Source: JBNJGT01 sp964473285 (GTDB lineage Archaea; Nanobdellota; Nanobdellia; Woesearchaeales; JACJVW01). From it: a DNA stretch of 58,612 bases. How positions within the stretch are numbered: position 1 is the stretch's first letter; the number at the start of each line of letters is the position of its first letter. The notes under the pieces are model-generated. The model saw nothing but the letters and a program-made list of their open reading frames with translations, was not told the origin of the DNA and ran no database searches. Below are positions 35,641 through 45,033 of this stretch, piece by piece. The DNA lies in the NCBI GenBank assembly GCA_964473285.1, contig CAYYOI010000005.1:1-58612 (forward strand). Reading direction: 5' to 3'. A program made the position numbers and the translations under genes.

Positions 35641-37389
35641 ATGGTACTATTCAGAAGAAACAAAAATTTAGAACAAACCCTTGATGAAAACATGATTGAG
35701 ATTCATGATCTAGAAGCCCAGGATATTGAGAGACAGGAATTTCCTGAACAGGAATATACTGACCACCGCCAGGAATACAAGCAGAATCTGCTTAAGACAT
35801 TTGCCAACCAGGATATGTTCCTTGACATATACGGTTCTCAGATAGAAAAATCAATGAAAGCCCTTTTCTTCCAAAAGCCATTCAACACCGAAGAAAGGGA
35901 TAAAGCCTGCACCTTGGCAAAAGACAACTTCACATACGATTCCCTTGACAGCAAAGCAAGCCAGATAGCAAACCAAAGCCTCAAAAACGCAGAAGAGATC
36001 GGAGACATAATTGAGGTTCTCAAGAAGAACAGGCATACCCGCCAGGACTCCGGAGACATAAAACCCACAGCACACACTCAATGGGAAGATATAATCTCCG
36101 CTGAGACGACTGTATCCCATGTGGATGAGAAAGAATCACTTACAAGTATCCTGGGCCATGCAGGATCGTTCATAAAACTATTTTTTGCCTATAGTAAAAG
36201 ACCTGGCAGGATGGAGACCATACCAAGCGATTACGGCAATGAATCAGGCCTGATTCCCTCCCAGTTCTCTGAGGAGAAATTCACACCAAGCATCGTCCAG
36301 ACACCTACCCGCCGGATTCGTGAAGCGAACGCACAGATAGCACAACAATACCTTTCCATGCAAAACTCCATTGTAAACAAGGTAGAAGCAACGACCAATG
36401 CAAGGATATCTATGCTTCTCTACGCACTCAAGTCTAAGACAGACGAAGAACACGAGATATACAAGATAATGGAACATCAAGCAGGAAAACAATCAGGCAT
36501 GGAGTATACGACAACAGTAGATGATATCCTTAAGGCACAGGAATATGTAGCAACACTTGAAGAGACAAATGATGAGACTCTCCAATTCATCCATCCAGAA
36601 ACAATCAAGCTCATCAAGGAATACAAGCCTCCAACAGACCATGAGACCATAAGCAAGTTTGATCAGATGGTGATTGAAAAGAAAGGGGTTGCTGACAGGC
36701 GTTACCTTACAGAATACAAGAAAACCCCACAGGAGACTCTCCAGAAACTCTCAGACATAAGGGAAAAATACACCGAGAACCTTCTCATAAAAGACCCTTT
36801 TGTCCAGACCCTGGACTGCCTTATCAGGCTATCTCCTGAGGTTCTTGCTGATGAGATCACAGACTATATAATAGAACAGGAGAACTCCCCTGAATTCAGG
36901 GAAAAGCTTGACCTTCTTCCTGAAAACCACCCACAGCGCAGGAGATGGCAGGAGAAAAAAGACGGTGCAGACCTCTTCCAGCTCCTTGGACTAAGATTTG
37001 TATATGACCATCAAAGCACAGTCTATAAGACCCAGGACGTCTTGATTGACCCTGCGATAAACGAGATAGAAGACCCAACCAACAAGACCTATGCAGAAAT
37101 AATCAAGCAACGATACCCTGAAGGCCTTGACTTCTTCCAAAACGAGGACTACGAAGACCCTTCAACAAAACAGCTTTACCAGGACTTCAACGACGAGATG
37201 ATAAGAAGAAAAGACATGCCCCGTTTCTACATTGGAGCAGATCTCTCTCCATTCTTTGTCGCCGAGTCCCTTATACGCGACAGCAAATCCAGAGGAAGAG
37301 AAAAATCCAATGCGGGGATATACCTTGATCCTGGCCTGAACCTGGAAGAAGAGATGGAGAATATAAGAAAACATTATCCAAAAGAATAA
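35641..37389 (+). CDS. uncharacterised protein B of the PBP-linked unit
   Basis: 582 residues, acidic, predicted mostly helical and cytoplasmic; no signal peptide, membrane segment or known motif seen. Possible folded cores lie around 100-330 and 400-560 (DLFQLLGLRFVYDHQ, RFYIGADLSPFFVAESLIRD). The start is fixed by the four-base gap after protein A. The stop codon TAA shares one base with the ATG of protein C (TAATG), so B and C are translationally coupled and may interact. Confidence 0.75.
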   Translation: MVLFRRNKNLEQTLDENMIEIHDLEAQDIERQEFPEQEYTDHRQEYKQNLLKTFANQDMFLDIYGSQIEKSMKALFFQKPFNTEERDKACTLAKDNFTYDSLDSKASQIANQSLKNAEEIGDIIEVLKKNRHTRQDSGDIKPTAHTQWEDIISAETTVSHVDEKESLTSILGHAGSFIKLFFAYSKRPGRMETIPSDYGNESGLIPSQFSEEKFTPSIVQTPTRRIREANAQIAQQYLSMQNSIVNKVEATTNARISMLLYALKSKTDEEHEIYKIMEHQAGKQSGMEYTTTVDDILKAQEYVATLEETNDETLQFIHPETIKLIKEYKPPTDHETISKFDQMVIEKKGVADRRYLTEYKKTPQETLQKLSDIREKYTENLLIKDPFVQTLDCLIRLSPEVLADEITDYIIEQENSPEFREKLDLLPENHPQRRRWQEKKDGADLFQLLGLRFVYDHQSTVYKTQDVLIDPAINEIEDPTNKTYAEIIKQRYPEGLDFFQNEDYEDPSTKQLYQDFNDEMIRRKDMPRFYIGADLSPFFVAESLIRDSKSRGREKSNAGIYLDPGLNLEEEMENIRKHYPKE

Positions 37390-38507
37390 TGAGTCTTGAA
37401 CAAAGGATAGAAAGGATATTTCAGTACCATAAGGAAGGATTGGACCTCTCCGGAAAAGAAAGGACCCTCACCATCCTTTATGATTGTTCCAGCCAGTCAG
37501 CGAACAATCTCCAGGAACTGGTATTCCGCATGAAAAGAAAGGCAGACTTCTCCAAGATAGGTGAATTTCTCCATCCCATCAAGCTTTTTCCAAGAGACAA
37601 CCCTGACAATGCTTACTCTTTCAAAGGTGAGAAAAAGATAATCAGAGATTATGAGAAAAGCCTAAGGAAACAAGGGGCACAGATTCCCCGCTCCTGGAGT
37701 AGTAAAGGCATGAGGTTATACACCGCCCAGCAGTTTTTCTATCTCTGCAGCCTGGGACCTGTAACCGTAAAGACCCAGGAAAAGAAAGGCATAAGGAATC
37801 ATCTTTTCAGGGAAACAAGACAAAAGACACAAAAGCAATACACCATACCGCCAAAAGAAGAATCATCCGAACCCATACCGCAAGAACCACAATACGTAGA
37901 ATCAGATCAAGCCCAAGAAACAAAAGAAGAATCTCACTCACAAAATATAGATCCAGCTAAACTCAAAGATGCAAAAAAACTCATCAAGCAAACAAGAAAG
38001 CACATGAAAGATAAAGACTACGAGAAAGCAACCCATAATCTCCAGACCTTAAAAGACCTCTACACAGAAGCAGTCCAATATACCTTGAAACCAAGGGAAT
38101 TAAGAAAGATAAACTCGATCCACTCAAACATCCATACCTTAGAGGAAGATATGAAAGAGGAATTCGAACATCTACGTCTGAAACTTCCAGACCTTGTCAA
38201 AAGAAACGATTTCCAGAAGATAACAAGCTACACTATTCCTCCTTCAGAGGAAGATATCCACCAATACATTAACGATATAAATTACTTCACCAAGCTAAGA
38301 GAAAGCCTTATCGAATACAAAAGAACAGCAGAACTCCTCCAGAAAGGAGAACCTGTCCAATTCCAGGAGAAACACCAACATATAATGGAACTTATAGAAC
38401 AACGTCCCCAGTACAAAGAGACATTCAACAGCAAACTCATATCTGACATAGAAGACTGGACACAAAAGCTCAAAGCCTACGAACAAGGTCAGGAGGGAAC
38501 CTCTTAA
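37389..38507 (+). CDS. uncharacterised protein C of the PBP-linked unit, coiled-coil rich
   Basis: 372 residues. Residues 1-135 look globular (ERTLTILYDCSSQSANNLQEL, RLYTAQQFFYLCSL). A charged linker rich in Glu, Pro and Gln spans about 140-195, then helices likely to form coiled coils run to the end (DAKKLIKQTRKHMKDKDYEKA and onward). No family recognised. It ends the three-gene unit and overlaps by 38 bases the 3' end of the beta-helix surface protein on the other strand. Confidence 0.75.
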   Translation: MSLEQRIERIFQYHKEGLDLSGKERTLTILYDCSSQSANNLQELVFRMKRKADFSKIGEFLHPIKLFPRDNPDNAYSFKGEKKIIRDYEKSLRKQGAQIPRSWSSKGMRLYTAQQFFYLCSLGPVTVKTQEKKGIRNHLFRETRQKTQKQYTIPPKEESSEPIPQEPQYVESDQAQETKEESHSQNIDPAKLKDAKKLIKQTRKHMKDKDYEKATHNLQTLKDLYTEAVQYTLKPRELRKINSIHSNIHTLEEDMKEEFEHLRLKLPDLVKRNDFQKITSYTIPPSEEDIHQYINDINYFTKLRESLIEYKRTAELLQKGEPVQFQEKHQHIMELIEQRPQYKETFNSKLISDIEDWTQKLKAYEQGQEGTS

Positions 38508-41500
38508 GAATTGTTGTAACCTGCTCTTTTGTATAACCTCTTTCATACAAAGCAGTCGCATACTTTTGCAGATAGCGTTGATTCTTCCTGAATACCTTAG
38601 AGCTTGCCCCTTCAACAAGACCTGGACTCCAGCCTTGCTCGATCGCCTTTTGCTTCAGGACAGACATGTCATGCCCTTTCATGTGATGCTCCTGCAAATA
38701 ATCCTCAAGCTCCGGAGAAGTCCGGCTGTATTCGAACACAATTCCCAATACCAAAGCAGAGACTAAAAAAACTATCAGGAAAGATATCAGCGGTGTATAA
38801 GAGAAATTGCTTGTGGCCTCCATTCGAGGATCATCCCTGCTGCTCTGCATATTTCTCTCACCTGCCTCAGCCTGTCCAAACGATGACACACCAACCTCAT
38901 CTGCTCCCCCAGTACAAGTGAAAGAACCATCCTTGACAGAACTCTCGTATGAAGTTTCAACATCCAATTCAAGAGCAGTAGAAACACATCTCTTTACATT
39001 GAAATCGATATAATCAACTACACCCGACCCGTTTACATAAACCTCTTTTTTTAGGATACCATCAAACACTGTATAATTTCCCACAGGCTCAAGCACATCT
39101 CCAAAAGAGAGAAGATAAGTGACATTCGCATTCACATTAGCCTCAACATGGACAGGCACAGTAACATTATCAACACCGCTGACAGAAGGTATCATGAAAG
39201 ATAAGCATGGGTCGCACACCCCTCCGCAATCAACACCTTCCTCATCCTGGTTTTGTATCCCATCAGTACAGGTTTCAGCACAGGCGCCATTAATACAGTT
39301 GCACGCTTTTTCATCCTCTTTCACCTCCTTGTCACAATAATACTCGACCAACAGGCCCTCATCAACGCAGTAATCAGTATATGTCTCATTCTCATATATG
39401 ACTTCTCCTTTCTCAGAATAATTAATTCCATCTGAATCCTTGCATTTCTCAATACATGCTCCATCAAAACAATCACAATTGTACTCGACCTCTCCTTTGA
39501 CCGCATCATTCACGCAGAACTGCTCAAGCAGGGTCTGGTTGTCGATACACTTGTCCTCATATTCATTATTATTGTAGACAAGCCTGCCCTTAGTGTAATA
39601 GTCCTCACCATCTGAATCAGAGCATGCAAAAGAACTATTCTTCTCTGTATTATTTGTATCATCTGTATGATTAGTATAATTCATGATTGAGCCATCATAG
39701 ATGACCTCACCATAGCTTTCATCATCATTCTTATCAATCAGCACAGAATCCGCATCACCATTGAATGAATTACCAGGCGCCTTCAGGGGGATTGGAGCAG
39801 TATTCCTTATCGCTATCTCTCCCTTGAAAGTATTGTTCCTTACCAACTGGGAGAATTTCGCGCTGCCCCCACTTACCTGCATTTCAGAACCAAAAACATT
39901 CCTTTCCACCAAAAACCTTTCTGTATCAATGAATAAAAGCCCAGAAACATCATTTCCAATATACTGATTCATATAGCCCCTTTCATCAACTGCATCAATA
40001 GTATTTGAAAAGAACCTGTTTGAGTAAGAATCTATAAGAGAAACAAAAACATCATTTGAGACAAAAGAATTGTTATAACTGTCAGTCATTGTCACATTTC
40101 CCTTGTTTCCATTAAAATAAGAATTCATCAGGAAATCAAATTTTCCGCTCATCACATTCGATGTGAACCTGACATTTTCTGCATCTGAAACCCTGAATGA
40201 AGCATTACAGTTCTGGACCTGCGAATCATCATGGCTTATTACTATATCCCCACCTAGAAGTGTGGATCCTCTGCAATCAAGCATGACATCAGAATCTATT
40301 ACGATATCTGATTCAAGCTCATAAATCCCTTCACAAAGGGCAAGATCCTCACTAAGCCAGTAATCAACCTCATCAACACAGATAAGGCTCATATTGACAT
40401 AACCAAGCGCGTCATCATCATGATGATCATAAATATGCTCCTGGATATCATCTGTACCCCATAGAGTATCCTTTATGAATATTGATTCTTCCTGATAGTT
40501 ATACACAGTATAATTTGTATTCCTGAATTCAAACCTCTCAAGGTTATTTCCAACACTTCCATCCTGAAGAGAGAGCCCTTTGCTGGAATTGAATATACGA
40601 TTATCAGTAAAATTATTGTATGACGAGGAACGAAGAATTATACCTTGCATACAATCAATTATTGTAACATTATGCACAACAGAATTATCAGATTTGTACA
40701 AGCCTATTCCGAAATGGTAACCGGATATTCTGACATCTGATATGTTAAGTTTGGAATGAGAACTATAGATACCATCATTATAATTAAAAGAAGAGAGATT
40801 ACTGTCGCGGATATCAAGGATACTATTCTCTGCAAAAATACGGGAATCACTCACAGAATCAACAATCTTGACCTCACTATCATAAGAAGAGAAACGAGAA
40901 TCTGCAAAAGTGACGTTATCTACTGCACAATCACTATCATACACATAGATTCCATAACTACAAGAATTGAAAATTGTATCAGAGACATTTATCCCAACAC
41001 CTTTACTTGTTATCCCCTTATAAGCATCCTCGATAATGCACCCTTTGATTGACACATCACCATATACCTCAAGCCCATCTCCGATAATTGTGGTCTGGTT
41101 GCACAACAATGAAACATTTTCCTCTACGATCATAGGTGAATTTATCTCATAATTCCCTGGACAAAAAGTAATGTTTGAACTGATCCTAAGTCCTGCATAA
41201 GGCGCAATAAGCTTACTGTCATTATCATCACAATCTACACTTGCAGGAGAACCATCTCCATCATTGTCCACGAATTTTTCAAGAGATATCTCGTATGAAG
41301 TTGCATCATAATAGCTGGATACCCTTATGTAATAAGGAGTGGAATTAACATCAAACACTATTCGTTGTACATCTCCATGGTATTGGGTCCTTCCATAAAC
41401 CCTTCGCTGGTCTGCATCAAATATTTGTGATGTAAGATAATCTCCTTTCAGGCTTATAATATAAGTCCCTTTATCAACCTCAAGCCTGATATAATCCGCA

Positions 41501-42168
41501 TCCCCCTCAGGAAATAAAGTCCTTTCCTGGGTATCAACAAGAACCTTTGAATCATTGAAAGAATCATCCGGCTCATATTCATCCGGTTCCAGATAATTCA
41601 CGAAAACGATGTCTGTCTGATTATTTGAACTTCTAAGCTCAATCTCGTATTCACCGTATGTATCAAGAACAGTGGTATTCAGGACTGCAAGTGTCCCATC
41701 AATTACTTCCTTTTTTCCATCATCCCTAAGCCTTATACCCTCATCGCTCCAATTATTGCCATGGCGGTATCTCACTGTATAATTTGAGAAATTTCCTCTT
41801 ACCGTTCCCTTTATCACAACAAAATCATCAGGTGGCATCCAAGCATTATCCTCTGGTGAGCTGATATAGAGATTATCAACCTCAACAAAAAAATAATCCC
41901 TTGCATCCCCGCTTTCAAGCTTGACATAATAATTCCCATCATTCACATCAGAGGTATTCCATGATCCAAGTACCCCTTCAGTGTAATTATGTTTCTCATA
42001 TATCACATGACCTACAGGATCATAAGAATCTCCTGCTTCCCCATACTCAAGCGAATAATGCCCCGAGACATCTCCTTCAATCTCAGTAGTTCCGCTTATA
42101 TGGGCTTCAGGAGTTACACCTACACAACCAGCTACAAGCAGTCCCAATAATATAATCATATACTTCAT
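38470..42168 (-). CDS. beta-helix surface protein with lipobox, C-terminal membrane helix and cytoplasmic repeats
   Basis: 1232 residues. The N terminus MKYMIILLGLLVAGC has a lipobox (VAGC), suggesting lipid attachment. A DGDGSPASVDCDDND metal-binding loop near 325 precedes a long right-handed beta-helix of the NosD/pectate-lyase type (about 345-800, repeats such as NSVVHNVTIIDC and YNNFTDNRIF). Then come Cys-rich CxDSDGxxYxxKG repeats, one DGIQNQDEEGVDCGG motif, a helix near 1123-1145, and a cytoplasmic tail with QGWSPGLV and RGYTKEQV repeats like those of the giant protein at 5542-17745. Having both a lipobox and a C-terminal helix is unusual. It is coupled by a four-base overlap to the subtilisin gene. 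Confidence 0.88.
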   Translation of the reverse strand: MKYMIILLGLLVAGCVGVTPEAHISGTTEIEGDVSGHYSLEYGEAGDSYDPVGHVIYEKHNYTEGVLGSWNTSDVNDGNYYVKLESGDARDYFFVEVDNLYISSPEDNAWMPPDDFVVIKGTVRGNFSNYTVRYRHGNNWSDEGIRLRDDGKKEVIDGTLAVLNTTVLDTYGEYEIELRSSNNQTDIVFVNYLEPDEYEPDDSFNDSKVLVDTQERTLFPEGDADYIRLEVDKGTYIISLKGDYLTSQIFDADQRRVYGRTQYHGDVQRIVFDVNSTPYYIRVSSYYDATSYEISLEKFVDNDGDGSPASVDCDDNDSKLIAPYAGLRISSNITFCPGNYEINSPMIVEENVSLLCNQTTIIGDGLEVYGDVSIKGCIIEDAYKGITSKGVGINVSDTIFNSCSYGIYVYDSDCAVDNVTFADSRFSSYDSEVKIVDSVSDSRIFAENSILDIRDSNLSSFNYNDGIYSSHSKLNISDVRISGYHFGIGLYKSDNSVVHNVTIIDCMQGIILRSSSYNNFTDNRIFNSSKGLSLQDGSVGNNLERFEFRNTNYTVYNYQEESIFIKDTLWGTDDIQEHIYDHHDDDALGYVNMSLICVDEVDYWLSEDLALCEGIYELESDIVIDSDVMLDCRGSTLLGGDIVISHDDSQVQNCNASFRVSDAENVRFTSNVMSGKFDFLMNSYFNGNKGNVTMTDSYNNSFVSNDVFVSLIDSYSNRFFSNTIDAVDERGYMNQYIGNDVSGLLFIDTERFLVERNVFGSEMQVSGGSAKFSQLVRNNTFKGEIAIRNTAPIPLKAPGNSFNGDADSVLIDKNDDESYGEVIYDGSIMNYTNHTDDTNNTEKNSSFACSDSDGEDYYTKGRLVYNNNEYEDKCIDNQTLLEQFCVNDAVKGEVEYNCDCFDGACIEKCKDSDGINYSEKGEVIYENETYTDYCVDEGLLVEYYCDKEVKEDEKACNCINGACAETCTDGIQNQDEEGVDCGGVCDPCLSFMIPSVSGVDNVTVPVHVEANVNANVTYLLSFGDVLEPVGNYTVFDGILKKEVYVNGSGVVDYIDFNVKRCVSTALELDVETSYESSVKDGSFTCTGGADEVGVSSFGQAEAGERNMQSSRDDPRMEATSNFSYTPLISFLIVFLVSALVLGIVFEYSRTSPELEDYLQEHHMKGHDMSVLKQKAIEQGWSPGLVEGASSKVFRKNQRYLQKYATALYERGYTKEQVTTILKRFPPDLVRRL

Positions 42169-43730
42169 TTGTAAACAACATTACTCAAGCTTTCTATGTA
42201 TGCCTTTGAGAGATTATCCGCCTGAATTGCTGCTGAAACATTAATCAATCCCATCCCTTGTTCTACCGGGCTTCTTCCAAGATCCCTGGCAGTAGTCCTT
42301 AAGGCAGTCTTCACATCAGCAGGACTCCAGGAAGGGTTTGCCTGCAATATGAGTGCAACAGCTCCTGCAACCATAGGGGTAGCCATTGAAGTTCCTGATA
42401 GACTTATGTACCCCTCTCCACAAGATTCTCCGTAATTATCAACCTCAGATGATTCTGCAGCGCATATCTCCACACCCGGAGCAACAACATCAGGTTTCAC
42501 ATGCCCATAACTTGGACCTCTTGAACTGAATGATGCTATTTCTGAATAGCAGTCACCCCATAACTGGTCTTCACGACAGCTTGCCCCCACAGTTATTGCT
42601 TCTTTTGCACATCCAGGGCTTGCAATGGTCCTGTAATCTCCGCTATTCCCTGCTGCAACAACAACAGTAACCCCTTCCATAACAGCCTCATCCACTGCCT
42701 TTGATAAAGGATCATCCGGATCACCATCCCCTCCTAGGCTCAGGCTGATAATATCATAATGATCGCTTGTATCAAAATCAAGGTTAGGATCAACTGCCCT
42801 CTCGATAGCAGCGATTATATCAGAAGTGCTGCCTGAACCTGCTGCATCAAGCACCTTGAAAGGAACAATAGTGGCCTCGGGAGCGATCCCATTCGAACCT
42901 CCTGCGATGCTCGCGCAATGCGTACCATGTCCTGCATCATCCATTGGGTCAGAATCGATATTCACATAATCATAACCTGGGATAAACTTCTCGCAATTCC
43001 CTTCGAGATATTCAACTCTGGAACAATTCCCGAAATCAGGGTGTGTATAATCAACCCCTGTATCAATCACCGCAATAGTGATCCCACTGCCATTATGATC
43101 CAGCTGTCCAGTTCCTGCCCCTATACTTCCTGCAGACTTCTCAACAAGAGCATGCACTTCTCTGTCCATGTGAACATTCTTTATGTATGAGAGAGAAGTG
43201 ACCTTTGAATATTCTTCATCACTAAGCATAACCTGCATGCCGTTGAACACGCGTTTGAACTCGCGACCCCTGTCAACTGAAGCTATACTGACCCCTCTCA
43301 TGTCCTTCAGGTCTTTTTTGAACTGCGCATGAACTGACCTTGCTGACATGACACCGACCTGCTGTTTTCCGAATTCCACAATATAAGAACGCCTTTTTTT
43401 ATCATAACCCAGCGCCTTTTCAATATCCTCACGCACATCATCATCTATGTCTTCAACAATCTTTCTTATGACCTTCAAATCCCTTGAATCAAGCTCATCC
43501 CTTTGTTCTAGCTGGGAGACTACCTGTTCTATCTCCCTTTTGAGATCATGCTCTTTCAATATATCTATTGCCTTCCTGTAATCTCCTTCTCTAAGGGTTA
43601 AAGAATCAGGCTCATAGACAGACATTCCTGTTATGGGGTAGTTAGGAACCACAATAAAGGTTGCCAATAGAATCAATACAGTTGTGAACCCAACACTCGC
43701 AAAAAAATGTCCTGACTCCATCGCCCTCAT
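42165..43730 (-). CDS. secreted subtilisin-like serine protease (S8)
   Basis: 521 residues. A hydrophobic N-terminal segment (about 10-30) is a signal peptide or anchor. A propeptide of the inhibitor-I9 type occupies about 110-195 (RRSYIVEFG, VFNGMQVMLSDEE). The catalytic triad is D223 (VIDTGVDYTH), H268 (GHGTHCAS) and S448 (GTSMATPM), with N362 (AAGNSG) as the oxyanion residue. All are intact. It is the first gene of an operon with the beta-helix protein and may process that or other envelope proteins. TTTATAAAT at 43748-43756 lies about 24 bases before the ATG, fitting a leaderless start. Confidence 0.95.
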   Translation of the reverse strand: MRAMESGHFFASVGFTTVLILLATFIVVPNYPITGMSVYEPDSLTLREGDYRKAIDILKEHDLKREIEQVVSQLEQRDELDSRDLKVIRKIVEDIDDDVREDIEKALGYDKKRRSYIVEFGKQQVGVMSARSVHAQFKKDLKDMRGVSIASVDRGREFKRVFNGMQVMLSDEEYSKVTSLSYIKNVHMDREVHALVEKSAGSIGAGTGQLDHNGSGITIAVIDTGVDYTHPDFGNCSRVEYLEGNCEKFIPGYDYVNIDSDPMDDAGHGTHCASIAGGSNGIAPEATIVPFKVLDAAGSGSTSDIIAAIERAVDPNLDFDTSDHYDIISLSLGGDGDPDDPLSKAVDEAVMEGVTVVVAAGNSGDYRTIASPGCAKEAITVGASCREDQLWGDCYSEIASFSSRGPSYGHVKPDVVAPGVEICAAESSEVDNYGESCGEGYISLSGTSMATPMVAGAVALILQANPSWSPADVKTALRTTARDLGRSPVEQGMGLINVSAAIQADNLSKAYIESLSNVVYK

Positions 43731-43746
43731 AGTGACTGAAGCAACG

Positions 43747-43782
43747 AGATTTATAAACCTTTTGTGTCAAAAGATTTATATA
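43747..43782. promoter_or_regulatory. divergent promoters of the protease operon and the PIN pair
   Basis: Minus-strand TATA GGTTTATAAATC and plus-strand TATA GATTTATATACA lie within 36 bases, so the two transcripts share a compact control region. Confidence 0.6.
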
Positions 43783-43804
43783 CACCTCAGCTCAGGATAA
43801 TACC

Positions 43805-44350
43805 ATGGATAAGATCGTCAGGAAAGACACCATTAAGATTATCGAAGAATCGCTTCAAGCAATAAAGCAAAAAGAATTCTCAGATTTGAATGAACTGAGC
43901 AACCACACCATCCACAATGCATCAGTATTCCAGGATGAATACTCAATCTCAATAGCAGTTGTAATCTCCTCCATTGCAAAAATAACAAGAAAATCAAAAG
44001 AGATTGACCCACAGATTGTTTATTCACTTGAGAAAGCAAAAGAATACCTTGAACAAAAAGAGGACGAAAGCTACTGCGAAGAGATCAGGAAAACAACAGA
44101 CCTCATAAGAAAAAGTGACGAACGCATTCACCATTCAATCCAGGAAGTGCTCCGAAGGGCTGAGATCAAGAAAAGCTCAAACATATACTATCACGGAATA
44201 TCGCTTGCCCGTGCAGCAGAACTCCTGGGAGTTTCGCAATGGGAACTCATGAGTTTTGTCGGAAAGACCACCATAATTGATCAGAATGGCAAAGTTAAAC
44301 AGGACCTGAAAAAGAAGATAAAGAATGTGAGGGATATTTTTTTCATATGA
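43805..44350 (+). CDS. helical protein with C-terminal helix-turn-helix, antitoxin-like partner of a PIN protein
   Basis: 181 residues. The N-terminal 130 are helical and charged (no family recognised). Residues 135-160, ISLARAAELLGVSQWELMSF, match the helix-turn-helix of UPF0175-type antitoxins. The stop overlaps the ATG of the PIN-domain gene by four bases, the usual order antitoxin then toxin. Its own TATA box lies about 30 bases upstream. Regulation by self-binding is likely but not demonstrable here. Confidence 0.72.
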   Translation: MDKIVRKDTIKIIEESLQAIKQKEFSDLNELSNHTIHNASVFQDEYSISIAVVISSIAKITRKSKEIDPQIVYSLEKAKEYLEQKEDESYCEEIRKTTDLIRKSDERIHHSIQEVLRRAEIKKSSNIYYHGISLARAAELLGVSQWELMSFVGKTTIIDQNGKVKQDLKKKIKNVRDIFFI

Positions 44351-45033
44351 AAGCGATAGTTTTTGACACCGGACCATTGATCACGCTTACCCTCAATCAT
44401 CTCATGTGGATACTCGAACCTCTCAAGAAAAGGTTCAAAGGAAAGTTCTATATCACAAATGGTGTGAGATATGAGCTTATAGACAGGCCATTGGAAATCA
44501 ACAAGTTCAAGTTTGAAGCCCTTCATTCCCTCCACTACGTGAATAAAGGAACAATCAATATCTATCCTGACAAGAGATATGAAGCCCTCACAAATACTTT
44601 GATGGATCTCATCAACAGCATATTCTCAGCGCATCACAAGCATATTCAGATTGTCCACAAGGGAGAGATAGAGACCCTGGCACTTGCAAACCAGATAGGC
44701 GCAGATGCAATAGCTGTGGATGAAAGGACAACAATAAAACTCATAGAAGATCCTTCAGACATCAAAAGGACTCTTGAGAAGAAACTTCACACCAAGATAC
44801 ATGTCGACAGGAAGAAACTGAATGAGTTGAAGAGATATACAGATCTTAAGGTGATAAGATCAGTAGGGTTTGCAATAGCCGCATACGAGCTTGGACTTCT
44901 TGATCATTTGCTTCCAAGAGAGCATTTTGACAAAGGAATCCTTCTTGATGCTGTCCTTTGGGGCCTTAAGCTCAATGGTTGCGCAATATCGCAAAAAGAG
45001 ATTGAAGAACTCATAAAGCTTGAGATAAAGTAA
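44347..45033 (+). CDS. PIN-domain protein
   Basis: 228 residues. FDTGPLI with D7, then GEIETLALA with E107 and IAVDERTT with D125, are the acidic residues of PIN-type ribonucleases. The extra C-terminal 80 residues are helical (KVIRSVGFAIAAYELGLLD, common in archaeal PIN proteins). The coupled upstream helix-turn-helix gene suggests a toxin-antitoxin pair. Ends convergently with gatD, overlapping by 23 bases. Confidence 0.82.
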   Translation: MKAIVFDTGPLITLTLNHLMWILEPLKKRFKGKFYITNGVRYELIDRPLEINKFKFEALHSLHYVNKGTINIYPDKRYEALTNTLMDLINSIFSAHHKHIQIVHKGEIETLALANQIGADAIAVDERTTIKLIEDPSDIKRTLEKKLHTKIHVDRKKLNELKRYTDLKVIRSVGFAIAAYELGLLDHLLPREHFDKGILLDAVLWGLKLNGCAISQKEIEELIKLEIK

